From Sipunculus nudus (lineage: Eukaryota > Annelida > Sipuncula > Golfingiida > Sipunculidae), in the NCBI GenBank assembly GCA_026874595.1, contig CM049320.1:5647464-5711463 (forward strand): a stretch of DNA of 64,000 nucleotides. Direction: 5' to 3'. This document shows positions 1 through 11,763 of the stretch, piece after piece. Position 1 is the first letter of the stretch. Each line of letters starts with the position of its first letter. A program made the translations under genes and the position numbers. Below the pieces are notes generated by a model. It was not told the origin of the DNA. It saw nothing but the letters and a program-made list of their open reading frames with translations, and made no database searches.

Positions 1-2256
1 ACTGGTTTCACAGGCCTGCCAGAAAAATAACAGGCCCATTTAATTTTGGTAAAAATTAAAAAATAAGTAATTGAAATTAAAAAAATATAATTACTCATGC
101 GGCAGCGGCACCTGACATCAGTTGAGGAGATTATTTCTAAGAGAATCTTGCAAAATTAACATATGCCTGGAGCCCTATGGAGCATTTTTTTTGCATATGT
201 CAATATTTTGCAAAGAACATCTCGTTAGAAAACTCTCCGCTTATTCTGTGGCTACCTGCCAGTTCACAGAGGTTTAACAAGTCCTCCGTTCTCTCATCTA
301 CCCTGTCATACTTAGTTATACATGGAGTTTATTTGGGAACACAGACTCAATATATGAAGCGCGAAATGTTGTAAAAAATGGAAGAGTAATTTTTGCCTAT
401 AACTTCAAGACACCTGGTAAAAACAATCATGAGTATGATGTAATCGATAGTTGCCTTTCGTAATCGAGCGCTTGAAAGTGGCAGCAAACTGACTTACTTT
501 CGAGAAAAATCGATGATCGGCCCAACACTAATTACAATACAAAAAACAGTGGATATGAGGCTGGATAGAGTACTATAATAAGGGACTGAAAATTATAAAA
601 TAAATTCATTATGCCATTGATACACAAACATTGATATTTGTAATTACCTTGTACAAATTATGAACGCGAATAGTAATAAATATCGTATGCAATTAGGGCA
701 ATGCTTACCTGTGGATAACAAATAGACAATGTTTATGGTGTGTTGCCATGACGAAGTTTGGTGAGCGAATGGCGCAAAAATGAAGAATTGAGTCATTTTG
801 GCATGCAGAGCCAGGTGTCAGGTGCAGTGTGACGTGTGCATATTAAATAAGTGAACTTAACCCTTTTAGGAAAATATATGCAAACGGCTAATTTACGACT
901 AGTGATGCCCCTTGTTGGACATCATTGACACTAAAATGAACTTAAAAAGACTATTAATGGGATGCCCTCTATTGGGCATCACGTAAACTATCAGAGTATA
1001 CTAATACACATAAGCCTGTTTCATTTATATATATATATAATAGGCCCTGACATGTTTTGAGTCTGATAGCCACACAGTAAGAGTTTGTTCAAAATAAGCC
1101 TCAGACTACACACAACCCAATGCCCATGTAGTGAGTGTCATAGGTGTTACTATAACCCTGTGCCAGTGCATCACTCTTCAAAGTGGGCTTGTTTAAACAA
1201 ATGTAACAAAATTCTGGCTCTCAATCCCTTGAGTCATTGAGGCACCCAATGGGGTATTCAAGTGCTCATATGACTATTCTTCTCTGTCCCAAGCCCAATT
1301 TAATTGAACTCAAAATTATTAGGCCCTCCCATATATTGTGTGTGATAGCTATCATAACAGTGAGAGTTTCTACAATATAAGCCACAGAACATGCAACAGA
1401 TCTGTCGCATCTTCTTTGACTGCCTGTTTACTGCCAAACAATAAGACAGAGGATTACACCATTTTAACACCAATAAGTGTGTGTTTCATGGTTTGATAGC
1501 AGCTAAAATTAAACTTGGATCATCATTTTAAACTTTTTTGGACTCAATATATGACAGGGCCTAAAACTATTCAGTCCAATTAAAACAGGCCACCTAAAAC
1601 TGGTAATAATAATGTTAATAGGTTCTCTTCTATTTTATGTGACACATATATTGCTAGTACTTGCCCTTTATTTTATGGTATATTGAACCATAATTTCGCA
1701 CATATTGTAAAATCACTTTGATAACTGTTCCATTAATACTATTATAGTTTGTTCGTTTTCCAGTCAATTAACTCACATCTTTGTCAGCTCATACCATACC
1801 AACTCAATTTCAACCCACACTTGAGGCAAGTCACACTCCAGTGGTACCAACTCATACCCCAAGCTGTACAAGCTCACACTCTGGTCAATACTGACTCACA
1901 CCAATTATTTATCCATGAGTATGACTTGTTTTCTTGCTTTTTTTGTTATATGTTTTACATCCAATCTTTTCTTCTGTATTCAAACTAGTTATGTTTTATC
2001 TCAGTATAATATGTAACTTTTTCTCTCTCACATCCAATCATTCTATTTTTTTTTCTTTTCTCTGTCTGTCTTTGTCTCATATAATATCACGTTTTCGTTT
2101 TTAGCATCCCTAAATTCACAAAGTTTGCCAATAAAATCCATTTTGACACGACATTCCAGTTTGAATACATAACAAACTGTACTATATGGTTAAACCATCT
2201 TGCCTGAAACTTGCTGACCCTGATTGAGTATATTTCATTTTGCTTTGTACTTGCAG
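1..2256. other. Non-coding stretch upstream of the CARD exons
   Basis: I see no supportable gene here. The open frames are short and do not look like protein families. A stretch of about 75 bases beginning near 1042 (taggccctgacat...) recurs imperfectly near 1320 (taggccctcccat...), sharing the pattern gatagc...gagagttt...aagcc. A perfect 7-base inverted repeat (gatgccc / gggcatc) lies at 961-981. Any promoter or first exon of the downstream CARD gene would be in this stretch, but none can be identified. Confidence 0.5.
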
Positions 2257-2277
2257 TGGAATGTGAGATTTGATATC

Positions 2278-2436
2278 ATGGGTGACAGGAATTTGGTAAT
2301 GACACAGGCCCACAAAAACATTCTTATAAAGAACCGGGTTAACCTAATGGAAAGCATTGACTGCAAGGGGACCCTCTTATTCGATCATCTGCGTGCCAAA
2401 AATGTCATGCAGGTCCACCAAGTAGAAGAAATAAAG
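2278..2436 (+). CDS. CARD-domain protein, exon carrying the N-terminal half of the CARD
   Basis: This exon encodes the first half of a caspase recruitment domain, a six-helix death-fold module that binds other CARDs in apoptosis and innate-immune signalling complexes in the cytosol. The acceptor ttgcag ends at 2256, the first ATG in frame is at 2278, and 53 codons run to the donor AAG|gtacag after 2436, giving phase 0. Visible CARD traits are an early Arg/Leu-rich helix (residues about 11-23, LIKNRVNLMES), a second hydrophobic helix (GTLLFDHLRAKNV) and the usual start of helix 3 (VHQVEEIK). It joins the 3167-3306 exon in frame. The protein could be a caspase, an Apaf-1-like adaptor or a CARD-only protein. 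Nothing downstream in the window decides this. Confidence 0.72.
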
Positions 2437-3166
2437 GTACAGTGGTCCAGATTTGTGTATGATATCTGAAGTAATTTCTGTTACCATATTTTCGTCATTA
2501 ATATGTATCAGTTGTATAATTTTTGTAAATGAATGACAGTGGAGAAACAGGTGACAGAAAGTGATTAAGAAAGTGGGGTTGGAGAGAGGTACAGGGACTA
2601 GGTTTCTGAGAAATGATGCTCTGTAATTATTTGTGTGTGAATTGCACTCTGAGTTGGACTGTCAGAGAATTTGCACTATATTTGTGCTATTTATTATCAT
2701 TATTATTTTTATTGTTATTATTATGTGTATATTTTATTGATTTTGAGCTATAGTAATTGCAGAATTGACTTGAGCAGTTGATAAAATATGCCAGTATTCA
2801 GGATGGTTCTTATTAAGTTGTTCTAAAACCAGACATCAGTCAGCAGTATTCACTTGTGATATAAACTGGAGCAACATGTCTTGATGAGAATAATACTGAT
2901 TTTTATGACATGATTTATCAAATTTTAAAATAAATGTCAGATATTACTAATGTCTGCTATTGTGCAGTGTCAGCAAGCCCCTGAATTACAGAATACCATG
3001 AGGTATTTGATATACTCGAGTATTCAGTGAGAGTGCAGTGTTCTTTCATGTATCAATTAAGATTTCATGGTTTTTAATACCAGTTTTATGATTACATCTC
3101 ATTAGTTCTTGCCTAACATATAACAGCAGCACTTTACCTACATGTTTGATGACATATGTTTTGCAG

Positions 3167-3306
3167 GGCAGATATGTTACTAACTTTGAGATGGTTGGTG
3201 CCTTATTAGACTACTTATGTAAGCGACCAGACTGTGATTATGAGTCATTCTGTCAAGCCTTAAAAGCAACCAATCAGGACCATGTAGTTACAAATTTTTT
3301 GAGATG
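3167..3306 (+). CDS. CARD-domain protein, exon carrying the C-terminal half of the CARD
   Basis: This exon starts after ttttgcag (3166) in phase 0, matching the upstream exon. It encodes the last CARD helices: FEMVGALLDYLCKR, then the typical YESFCQALKATNQDHVV..FLR ending. The pattern 'LLD.L.kR....F..F..AL..T.Q.hv...L' is the classic CARD C-terminal half. The end is ambiguous. The exon can splice at 3306 with a strong donor (gtaagt, 3307-3312), or read two more codons and stop at TAA (3308-3310). The stop would give a CARD-only protein of just over 100 residues. Splicing would add downstream domains, and I could find none (no caspase catalytic exon) in the following 17 kb. Confidence 0.72.
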
Positions 3307-3312
3307 GTAAGT

Positions 3313-4660
3313 AATACACCTAAATACTTATACAAAATCTAGTTTTAAACTCTTATTGTAAGTCAAAAAAAGAGCGCAACTTTTTATGGAACATATATTT
3401 CCCCTTACATGTAATTAACAAGATGTTGCACTACTGTGTCAGTCTGTGTGTCATGATACATTATCTCACATGTTGGGATACTTATACTCTGTTACAAAAC
3501 CCCAGTCCACCTAATTTTTAGTAATATTTCTTTCAAATATATTTTGTTTGCCACTAAAAATTAGCTTTTATCAAAGGAAGTAATGTCTCGATTTGTGATC
3601 AATAATATAAGTATGAAATAAATATATTTATCTTGTGAGGCCAGGGTGGACAGTGTAAACTTTTGCAGAAAGAGGTGCAAAGATTATGGCACCAGTTCAA
3701 GTGGCCATATCTGTTTATCCATGTGATGTAAGAGGGATGTATGTGTGACTTAACAAACATATGAGGTTCAGATACCACTGTGATGTCATCACTATGAAAC
3801 ATCAAGTGGATGTAATTTATTCCGTCATCTTAGGTCATCACTGATATGTCCCAAGACCTAACATCTGTTCAGTCATATTTCTTTCTGAATTAATCATTTG
3901 GAATCCAAAAACAGGAGCGTATTATTTTGCTGGTAAATAATTGTAACATTTGTCTGATTTGCCTTGGGGGTAATTAAAGGTAAGCTATAGTGTATTGTAT
4001 AAAAATTATCACAAAAATCAGGTGGACAGAGGTACTGGAATGGAGTATAGACACTCCATTAATGAAACCTGATAAAATACAAATAAGTAGTATGTAAAAA
4101 AATAAATCCTTTCTTTGGATTGATCATGCAGCAGTAAGTCCTTAGGTTGCAGGTTAACTGATTTCTGGCCAGTGACGTTCCTCCCTATATATTGGTAACT
4201 GACTATTATTAAATGCCAGAGGTCACTATTTATTTGTCAGACGTTCTCTTGGATGGTCAAATGTTTGAAGTTTCATCCTGGTATATCAGTGCACCAAGTG
4301 TTACAGCTCTAGTGCTTAACACTTACAGTTCAATATACTTAACAAATCTGTAGTCCACTGGTTTCCATTGATAATTTTGAAAAAGGTTTATTTTTATTAT
4401 GTATAATTTCAAAGAAAACTTTACATAGCTATGACCAATGAATATTGCATTAGAGATTTAAAAATAAAATCCCTAGTTTAATTTTGATAACTTTTGAATT
4501 ATCTTTCATGGTCTGGCAGATCATCCATGGTCTGGAAGATCAACATACACAGGCATGAGTAGCCAGCTTTGTTTTAGCTGGTTATACATTTTGGAATGTT
4601 TATGTAACAACATCAAGGGCTGTCAAATGTGGCTGTTTGTCATGCGACCTCTGACCTTAC
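3313..4660. other. Non-coding stretch after the CARD exons
   Basis: AT-rich sequence with no supportable exon. If the CARD gene splices at 3306 this would be intron. The short minus-strand open frame at 3599-3805 has no domain character. Confidence 0.45.
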
Positions 4661-5372
4661 TGTCATCAATCAGTGATGCAGAACTCGAGTCTGGACTAGA
4701 GTCCAATTTGTCAAGTACTCAGATTTGACCTTGGACTTAATGTTAAGGGCCCTGGACTCAGACCTGTACTCACGTTTAAAGAAAGGACTTGAGATGGAGT
4801 CCATCTTGCATCCGGTAGAGAAAAATTGTGACTTTTTAATACACAGGGGTAGATTGAGTGGGGGTGCAGAGGCCTTACACAACCTCTTTTTTGGCAACAA
4901 AATCGTAGAAATTGAATAAAACATGCTAAATGTTGAAGAGGAGCATCTTGCACCATATTTTCTCCAAACTTCTGCCAGCAACAGTTACATATAAAATCTA
5001 CTAGCCTGACCATCACACTTGTTAACCTATGCCAGGGCATAGAGCAATTCCCCCCCCCCCCCCTTCTAAGATCTTGTATCTAATTTATTAACGTTCGTTA
5101 AAAAATAAGAGAATATTGCAAAACTGAAAAAGTACTCAGAGAGCGCAGACCTCACCAAGGCAGCACATTACCCCCATATGGCATTGTCAGAAATGCAGCA
5201 TTTTCTCTTTAAAAAATTCCTGGAGATCCAAATGGTGATCCGGATCAAACCCACAGTTAATCAATTATTCCTTGTATTCTTTGCTGAGTTATCCTGAAAA
5301 TTTCATAAAAAATCTGTTAAAAACTTATTATACCCCCGTACATAACAAGATGTATTATTGTATTCCCTCTGT

Positions 5373-5513
5373 CTGTCTGTCCATCATGCTGTCCATTCAT
5401 CCATCTGTCTGTCCATCATGCTGTCCATTCATCCATCTGTCTGTCCATCATGCTGTCCATTCATCCATCTGTCTGTCCATCATGCTGTCCATTCATCCAT
5501 CTGTCTGTCCATT
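5373..5513. repeat. 32-bp tandem repeat, four full copies plus a partial
   Basis: The unit begins ctgtctgtccatcatg and ends ccattcatccat. Copies start at 5373, 5405, 5437 and 5469, with a partial fifth copy at 5501. The copies are identical by eye, implying recent expansion. The Cys/Ser-rich open frames here are artefacts of the repeat. Confidence 0.93.
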
Positions 5514-5549
5514 GACTTTAAGTTTTGCTGCAATAACTAACTTGATCTT

Positions 5550-6110
5550 TGATTGATTTTCACAAAACTCACCATAACTATCTACCAAAAGATTATCTAA
5601 CACTTGTTCAATTCTGGGCAAAATCCATGCATATTTTATAAGGTCAGAGGTCAGTAGGCTACTTTGTGGTGTAGCCGCAATAACTTGCTAGAACTAGGTA
5701 TGATAAACTCAACAGAAGTGTTAATCAATACAATATTTCACCTAAGTTCTATTTCAAGCAAAATCAGTTCATATTTAATGAGGTCAGAGGTCACCACAGT
5801 TTGGTGGCACCACCCTGACTTACCAAAATTCTGATGGATTTTCATATAGCTCATGATTAGTATTCACCAATACAGTTTCTCAACTATAGTACATTCTCAG
5901 CAAATTTATGCATATTTAATGAGGTCAGAGGTCACAAAATATGCAATGGGCATATTATTCTCCCTTTTTGGTGATCTTGTTGAGTAATGTTGCTATCAGA
6001 CTTTACAGACCCCTGTGTATAGAATGTCACAATACAGATAAAAAACAAACAGACGTAACAATCCAACACTGCCAAGTTCATAACCTCCTTTGTGGAGGTA
6101 ACTAGAATGT
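5550..6110. repeat. Dispersed-repeat-like block with recurring gaggtcagaggtca and a hairpin end
   Basis: The phrase (catatt)taatgaggtcagaggtca occurs three times at intervals of roughly 140 bases (near 5640, 5780 and 5920). The right end holds acctcctttgtggaggta (about 6085-6102), a near-perfect inverted repeat of the kind found at ends of old interspersed repeats in marine invertebrates. The family name is not recognised. Confidence 0.5.
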
Positions 6111-6740
6111 GTAGTCAGAGCCTAAAAACCCCAGCCTGCATCAGACACTGGTGAGTGTTCACATACTGTGCCATGTTTATGTACATGGTTTCTCCTAGAG
6201 AATAGAAGAGCAAGCACTTGCCCTAAATCCTATAAATGGGTGGGACAAAGGAATTGCCCTGTGTCACAATGGAAAGAATACTTTGAATGAAAAAAATATA
6301 AAGATGATCAATATTATCTCCACAACTGAATTTAGTTTTACTTTGATGTTATTCTAACTCTCCTTAAAATTTCATCCAAATCTATTCATTACTTTTTGTG
6401 TCAAGTTGCCTAAAGACAAACCAACCAATGGACCAACAAACCAAGGGGAAAACATAATATTTCAACTCCTGGCAGATGTATAAATATAAAGACAATACCA
6501 AGCTCTAGCTTTGCATTGGGAGCTAAATGTAATCAATCAAGTAAACAGCATGTGTAAATGAAAAAAAAAATGATAATCTCAAATAAAAAAATTCTTTAAA
6601 TAATGAGAGTTTTATTGTACTCAGACTCAGACTTGGAGTCAAGTTCCAAATGACTCAGAATCAAAGAAGGTGGACTGGAACTTGAACCTCAAGTCTCAGA
6701 CTTGGACTTGGAAGTTGGACTCAGATGGTGGAGACTCAAT

Positions 6741-9026
6741 TTTTGGTATCCCTTGCCACATGTGTCGTCACACCAAATGTATAATATAAGACTTACACTT
6801 TTTTCATTTGCATATCTATAAATCTGATATGAGGGCCTTAACATGCCTTTTGAATTGTTTTGGACATTCATTACTGCACCATCCTTTGGAGAATTTGCCC
6901 CAAGTTTGGTCTCTTATTGGAGGATGTGTGATATCAAATGTCTGACTTGTCAGAAATCCATTTTGTCTGCCAGTGAGCCACCTTCGAAATCCTTTTTTTT
7001 TCAGTGCAGTTTCAGTGATTTTTCTTCAATGTTTGATCCAATTTAGAGAATGTTTGTTGTCTGATTTCAGACCTGTCAGAAGTTGAATATGGCCACCAGG
7101 CAACCACATTCCTTTTGATCATATTATCTCAAGAACTGTTAAAGTGAATGCAGTTGGAAGTATATTAATCTTATCTTGCAAAGGATTGGTTCAAATATTT
7201 CTTAATAAATATTACCATCATTTATACAGGTGCAGTACAGTTGGCTTGTATTAAATAAAATTTAAACAGAAGCACCCATTTCTCAATCATTCTTGCATGG
7301 ATTTCCTTGATTTTTGCTATATATGTTGATCTTATATTTGCCCTTTGTGGTGTTCCTTTTGAGACTGACAGGTATCAAGCAAGCTCTGGGAATAGTTGCT
7401 GATAGCTTAACAATCAATATTTTTCCTCTGACCATAAATTCACTGTGTTTTAACCAGACACAGGTGATATATATTTCTGTTGTCGTAGAAAATTTCAACA
7501 TATTTGCAAATTGGGTCTTCAAAATTTAACTGGAAGTTGTGAATCTCAGCCCATGATGTCGCAGGTCATGCTTGGCAGCTGAGTGTCATGACCTATGAGT
7601 CACTTGTTTATTATTGTCCCAAAACTGGAAATACCAGTGACAGGAATTTCATGATTGTGTTTTAAAAAAATAATCAATCTCTAATTTTAACTTATTAGAC
7701 TAAGTGAAATTCCAAGAGGATTGAGAGAACTGGTTGTGAGCAGGGCTTGGAGGTGGGGGTCATGGCCCCCTGTTGCCCCTTCTTTGGCCACTCTCCTGAC
7801 TTCAGTGTTTACCCTGTTGCCACCTCTCATTCTAACCAGCTTCCTAGGCTTAATACTACCCCAGAACAATCTATATATACAATTAGGACAATTTGTTTGC
7901 AGCTTTTATGGTTTCCTTAAAAAAAAGTTTCCTTTTTTTCAGATATTTCATATGCTGCCAGTGATTTGAAGAACAGAAGAACACAAAAACAGTGCTTTTC
8001 TAGATATATGATAGGGATATGCTAATTGTTTAGTATAATGCATCCTAATTGTTCTTCACTTAAACCTGCTTATTTAAACCCTGCACAGGTGAAATAGATT
8101 ACTTCTGTCTTAGTGTCAGTTGATGTGTCAGTTACATTACTTTTACTTTTATTATCTGGGAACAAGTATGGGCCACAAATATTATGTGACACTAATACAA
8201 CAATGAACCCATATTATGGCTCTAATGGCTAATGGGCCTTCTGCCTTTGAATAAATTATTAAAGGTATGGCTGATACTAACTGGAAAATAGGCCATCAGT
8301 TCAGCTCAATTTATAGGAGCCTGTGGGCTTCAGGTCTATCAAATTAGTGCAATTCCAGTTCATACAATTTTCTCTTCAATTCCAATTTTTATTATAAATT
8401 CAATTTACAGTTGACTGTAGGTTTGGTATTGGCCGGATTTATATTTATCTCTTTTGGTTTAAAATGATATTTTTGTCCTTATGCATACCTGAATGCTACC
8501 TGGCCTGCTACATAATTTTATAACAGTTTATCACATTTGCAGTGTGAAAGGTATGCAAGGTCATATTAGGGCATCTCCAAAGCAATCATTGGAGCTTTTA
8601 AATGCGTCAAAGTGGTTTTATTGAATAACATACATACATGACTGTCAATTCAATCTGATTTTGCAGCTTCATATCAGGCTGTTTGTTTCCTTTTAGATAA
8701 TCATGTGTGAAAATATTTCTAATTATATTGGGTCAAAACTATTTTAAACTGTATTGTTTTGTCTCTGGTGTTAAACACCTTTAAAAGGTCCCTAACACTT
8801 GAATGTTTCATACTTAACATATCATCCATTGTCATAAGGTTATTTTCATCATCATTCAACAGCCAGTGAGACCAGTAGACAATTTTCTTCAACAATATAT
8901 TGCAATATATGTTTCTTTTTGTAAATAAAATAAATAATGTTTCTTATCACATCCCATGTGTTTGTCATTATTTTTAATCTTTTTTCAGTCATGCTGTGTG
9001 AGCATTATATGCAAAAATTATATGCA
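6741..9026. other. Non-coding stretch
   Basis: No supportable gene. Frames at 7283-7529 and 7687-7969 overlap on opposite strands, and neither shows a domain, a splice pattern or codon bias. Confidence 0.45.
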
Positions 9027-9029
9027 TTA

Positions 9030-9638
9030 AGGTGCCTTTCCATACATGCGGATTTTCACCCGCGCGGGACCCGCGCGGGTCCTCGCATGCGAAGAGTCCC
9101 TTTCCATATGTGCGGGTCCCCGCATGTGGGTGACCCATTAGTTTGGATAAACGCATGCCCTAATAATCATAATTTCTAAAATTTTAGTGTAATATTTTAA
9201 GAAAATATTCAGTGTAAACATTTATACTAACTGATGAGGCAGATTGGAGCAGATTAATATCGTATCTCACCAGCCAGGCTTAAATGGTGGCTATTTCCTG
9301 TCACACTCTAACTAGAGCTGGTCCCGGGCCGTATCTCAATGAAGAATGGGCGTATATTTTTTTAATGCAATTAAATAAGCTCTATCAGCTCCTTTTTCTT
9401 TTCAAATACAAGGACACATGCCTGCTACTGATATATACATGTAGCATCCGCATGCGGGCCCCCGCAGAAATCCAACACTGCTGGATCCGCCTGCTGGACC
9501 TGCGCGGGTCCCGCACGGGACCCGCGCGGGTGCCCGCACGTATGGAAAGGCGACAGTGATAACACACTTGTTGGATTTCAACCGTGCGGGACCCGCGCAG
9601 GTCCCTGCGCGGGGGCCCGCATGTATGGAAAGGCACCC
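9030..9638. mobile_element. GC-rich MITE with TTA target duplication (PIF/Harbinger-like)
   Basis: The left end aggtgcctttccatacatgcgg and the right end cccgcatgtatggaaaggcaccc are inverted repeats of about 22 bases. They are flanked by the trinucleotide tta on both sides (9027-9029 and 9639-9641). A 3-bp TTA/TWA duplication is the hallmark of PIF/Harbinger elements. Subterminal zones are packed with cccgcgcggg palindromes, strikingly GC-rich against an AT-rich background (about 9055-9130 and 9480-9620). At 609 bp it has no transposase, so it would be non-autonomous. Open frames inside (9284-9559 +, 9385-9705 -) are by-products of the palindromes. Confidence 0.82.
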
Positions 9639-9641
9639 TTA

Positions 9642-10590
9642 CTGTTGAAAGGTGTTGCCAAAATTCCAGAAAGGTCTTTGAATATTCCAAATGGAAGCCT
9701 TGCATTATATTGCAATGACCTACTTTCTGCCTCTGCTGATGGAAAACCTGTCAATACCAGATTTGATATTTCATTATGATGAGTCCAGTTCTGACTTAAA
9801 ATTCATAAAAAGGCTACAACTTCTCTGTAATTAAAGAATATACTTGAAATTTGTATGCTTCTTCACATTAGAGAACTGTATCTGTCACATGAGACTTTTA
9901 ATGTTTGGAACATGGCTAAGATCAGTTTCAGAACCACAGACATTTATGTGAGCGTTTTTACACTACTAGTTCATTCATATCTGAAATTGATATTAAGTAT
10001 GTCTGTAAGATCTATTCCATGATCACTGTTTAAAGTCAAAACAAAGTCAGATAAAAGAGGTACATTTTGAGTAAACCGTTACCAATATGTGATTGTGATG
10101 GTTATTTACATCTTGGATATATCTATATTATTGTATTAGACTGTAGGTGTCATCTGAAATGTCTAATCAACTGTATTTAAGCTAATTCAAGAATGATTAT
10201 GATAATGACAACAATTATGTGACAGTTATTATTCTGTTACTTTTGATGATAAACTTTTTATCTGCAGACCACACAATTGGTTAGACATCTTTCCTGGTAG
10301 TCATACTAAATGTTTTAACTTAATCAGGCGAAACACCTTACTTGCAAATGTTTTTAATGATAAAAAAATCTGTTAAAGTTCACAATTGAGATTTCTTCTG
10401 GCCTATATGTAGATCTGTGATATCTTTACAGACAGTATCCAACTACGAATGCCATCTGTAACTTTGGATTTACATAAAAGTTAGTGTTTGGAGACTGAGA
10501 AATAGGAGTTATATCAGAGCAATCATTTAAAGATGTTCATTATTCTGTCCTTTTCTATCCCATTTTCCATTTTATACGGAATTTTCAGGT
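9642..10590. other. Non-coding stretch holding one arm of a diverged direct repeat
   Basis: No gene seen. About 130 bases at 10017-10148 (gatcactgttta...ttgtattagactgtag) recur at 11630-11763 with scattered differences, in the same orientation. Confidence 0.6.
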
Positions 10591-10594
10591 CAAA

Positions 10595-10640
10595 TGTGTG
10601 TGTGTCTGTGTGTGTGTGTGTTGGGGGGGGGGGGGGTGCG
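10595..10640. repeat. (TG)n microsatellite followed by a poly-G run
   Basis: A gtgtgtgtctgtgtgtgtgtg tract runs into a run of 14 G (10623-10636). Simple-sequence repeat. Confidence 0.95.
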
Positions 10641-10998
10641 CTATCTGCATTAACTTAGATTTTACAGGGGAAAAGCTTAAAAAAAAAAAACTTTAAAAAT
10701 CTTCTCCGAAAGTGTCCAGCCGAAATTGTTCAATATTACTGAGACAACCCAAGCTCGTCGAGAAGCTCTAGTTGACGAGGTTTAAAACAACGCATTAAGC
10801 GCTCCTTACGCTAACATTTTGACTGAGCCGGTAGACGTGATGCCACACAAGACAAGCAGGGAACCGCGGGACCGCCACCGAATACCCGAACCGGTGACCG
10901 AGAGAAGGCTACAGCACCCACATGTAACGTTAGAGGCCGAGGCGGGATACACACGACACCGATCGCAGCAGCAAAGCCACGCCCACCAAGAGCTCAAC

Positions 10999-11101
10999 AT
11001 GGACTGTACCCCTTGGAGGAACCGTCGCCGGCCTTGGTTTTGGCTGGCATGGGTCTTTGCTTTGCTGTTTTCACAAGTTTTTTCAAATGGTTCCAGTTCG
11101 A
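10999..11101 (+). CDS. Candidate first coding exon with signal peptide
   Basis: The ATG at 10999 has a good animal context (aacATGg) and lies at the end of a CpG-rich patch (about 10730-11040) that contrasts with the AT-rich surroundings and could be a promoter/5'UTR. The peptide begins MDCTPWRNRRRP, then a hydrophobic core WFWLAWVFALLFSQVFS, then small polar residues. That is a textbook n-region, h-region and cleavage zone for a secreted or type I membrane protein. A possible donor is TCGA|gtaaca after 11101; without splicing the frame stops at 11139. The open frame extends upstream to 10819 without an ATG favoured by context. No downstream exon is identifiable and the family is unknown. The minus-strand frame over the same bases is considered a shadow. 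Confidence 0.35.
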
Positions 11102-11629
11102 GTAACAGGAAGCTGAACTTAGTCATTTGGCCAAATTAGCAGGCTATAAGTACAATCTCATAAATCTAGCATAAACAAATTTTATACAAACGTGCGTCAC
11201 ATGAGTCATAGTTGAAATTTAGGTATTTGTGGCGCTACCTGCAGCGAACTTTTTGGTACGGGGGTTATCGGTACATTAACCGATAGTATCTCAGGAACAG
11301 CAAAGCCAGCATCACCATATTGTTTACAATAATTAGTCACATGTCAAATGTACACTAGTCAATGTTAAAGAGGCTTTCGCTGTATTCCTGTCATCCATTT
11401 TTAATCGTTGTGTCTTCTTTTTTTGTCATATCTTGGATTCTCTCGTCTCTTTACTATCGTGCTATTAACGATAGTTAATTAAAGTTACCAGAAATATAAT
11501 ATTTATTGGATATTTGTACAGGAAAGCAAGATATTATGCATGGGCGAGAAAATCTTGAATCAGTCCAGCAAAGCAGGAACTGTAATAAAGAGTATATGAT
11601 AAAAGTGCAGGATAGATGGCGTGTTTCCT

Positions 11630-11763
11630 GATCACTGTTTAGAGTTAAAACAAAATCAGATAAAAAAAGTACATTTTGAGTAAACCGTTACCAGTACGTG
11701 ATTGTGATGCTTATAAATTTACATCTTGGATATATCAATATTATTGTATTATACTATAGCCGT
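11630..11763. repeat. Second arm of the ~130-bp direct repeat
   Basis: Matches 10017-10148 (shared core: gtacattttgagtaaaccg, then ttacatcttggatatat). The two arms flank the CpG-rich signal-peptide exon region. Either an old local duplication or two copies of one dispersed repeat. Confidence 0.75.

Larger units (their letters stand above)
4660..6740. repeat. Composite repeat region flanked by 'gactcagacttgga'-type segments
   Basis: Both ends carry low-complexity sequence built from ggactcagac/ttggactc words (4680-4795 and 6618-6722), as seen in subterminal repeats of DNA transposons. Between them are a poly-C tract (about 5050-5063), a 32-bp tandem repeat and a dispersed-repeat-like block. 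A possible terminus is cagtgatgcagaactcgag near 4672. I found no matching far end with a clean target-site duplication, so the element's limits are unproven. No protein-coding frame is supported. Confidence 0.4.

Noticed and set aside
5272-5556. Cys/Ser/His-rich repeat peptide
   Set aside because: Encoded by the 32-bp tandem repeat, with open frames in more than one phase.
9284-9705. Arg/Pro/Gly-rich frames on both strands
   Set aside because: Artefacts of cccgcgcggg palindromes inside the MITE.
10806-11126. Minus-strand frame of 106 codons over the CpG patch
   Set aside because: Antisense to the candidate signal-peptide exon. CpG-rich DNA lacks stop codons by composition, and no domain is seen.
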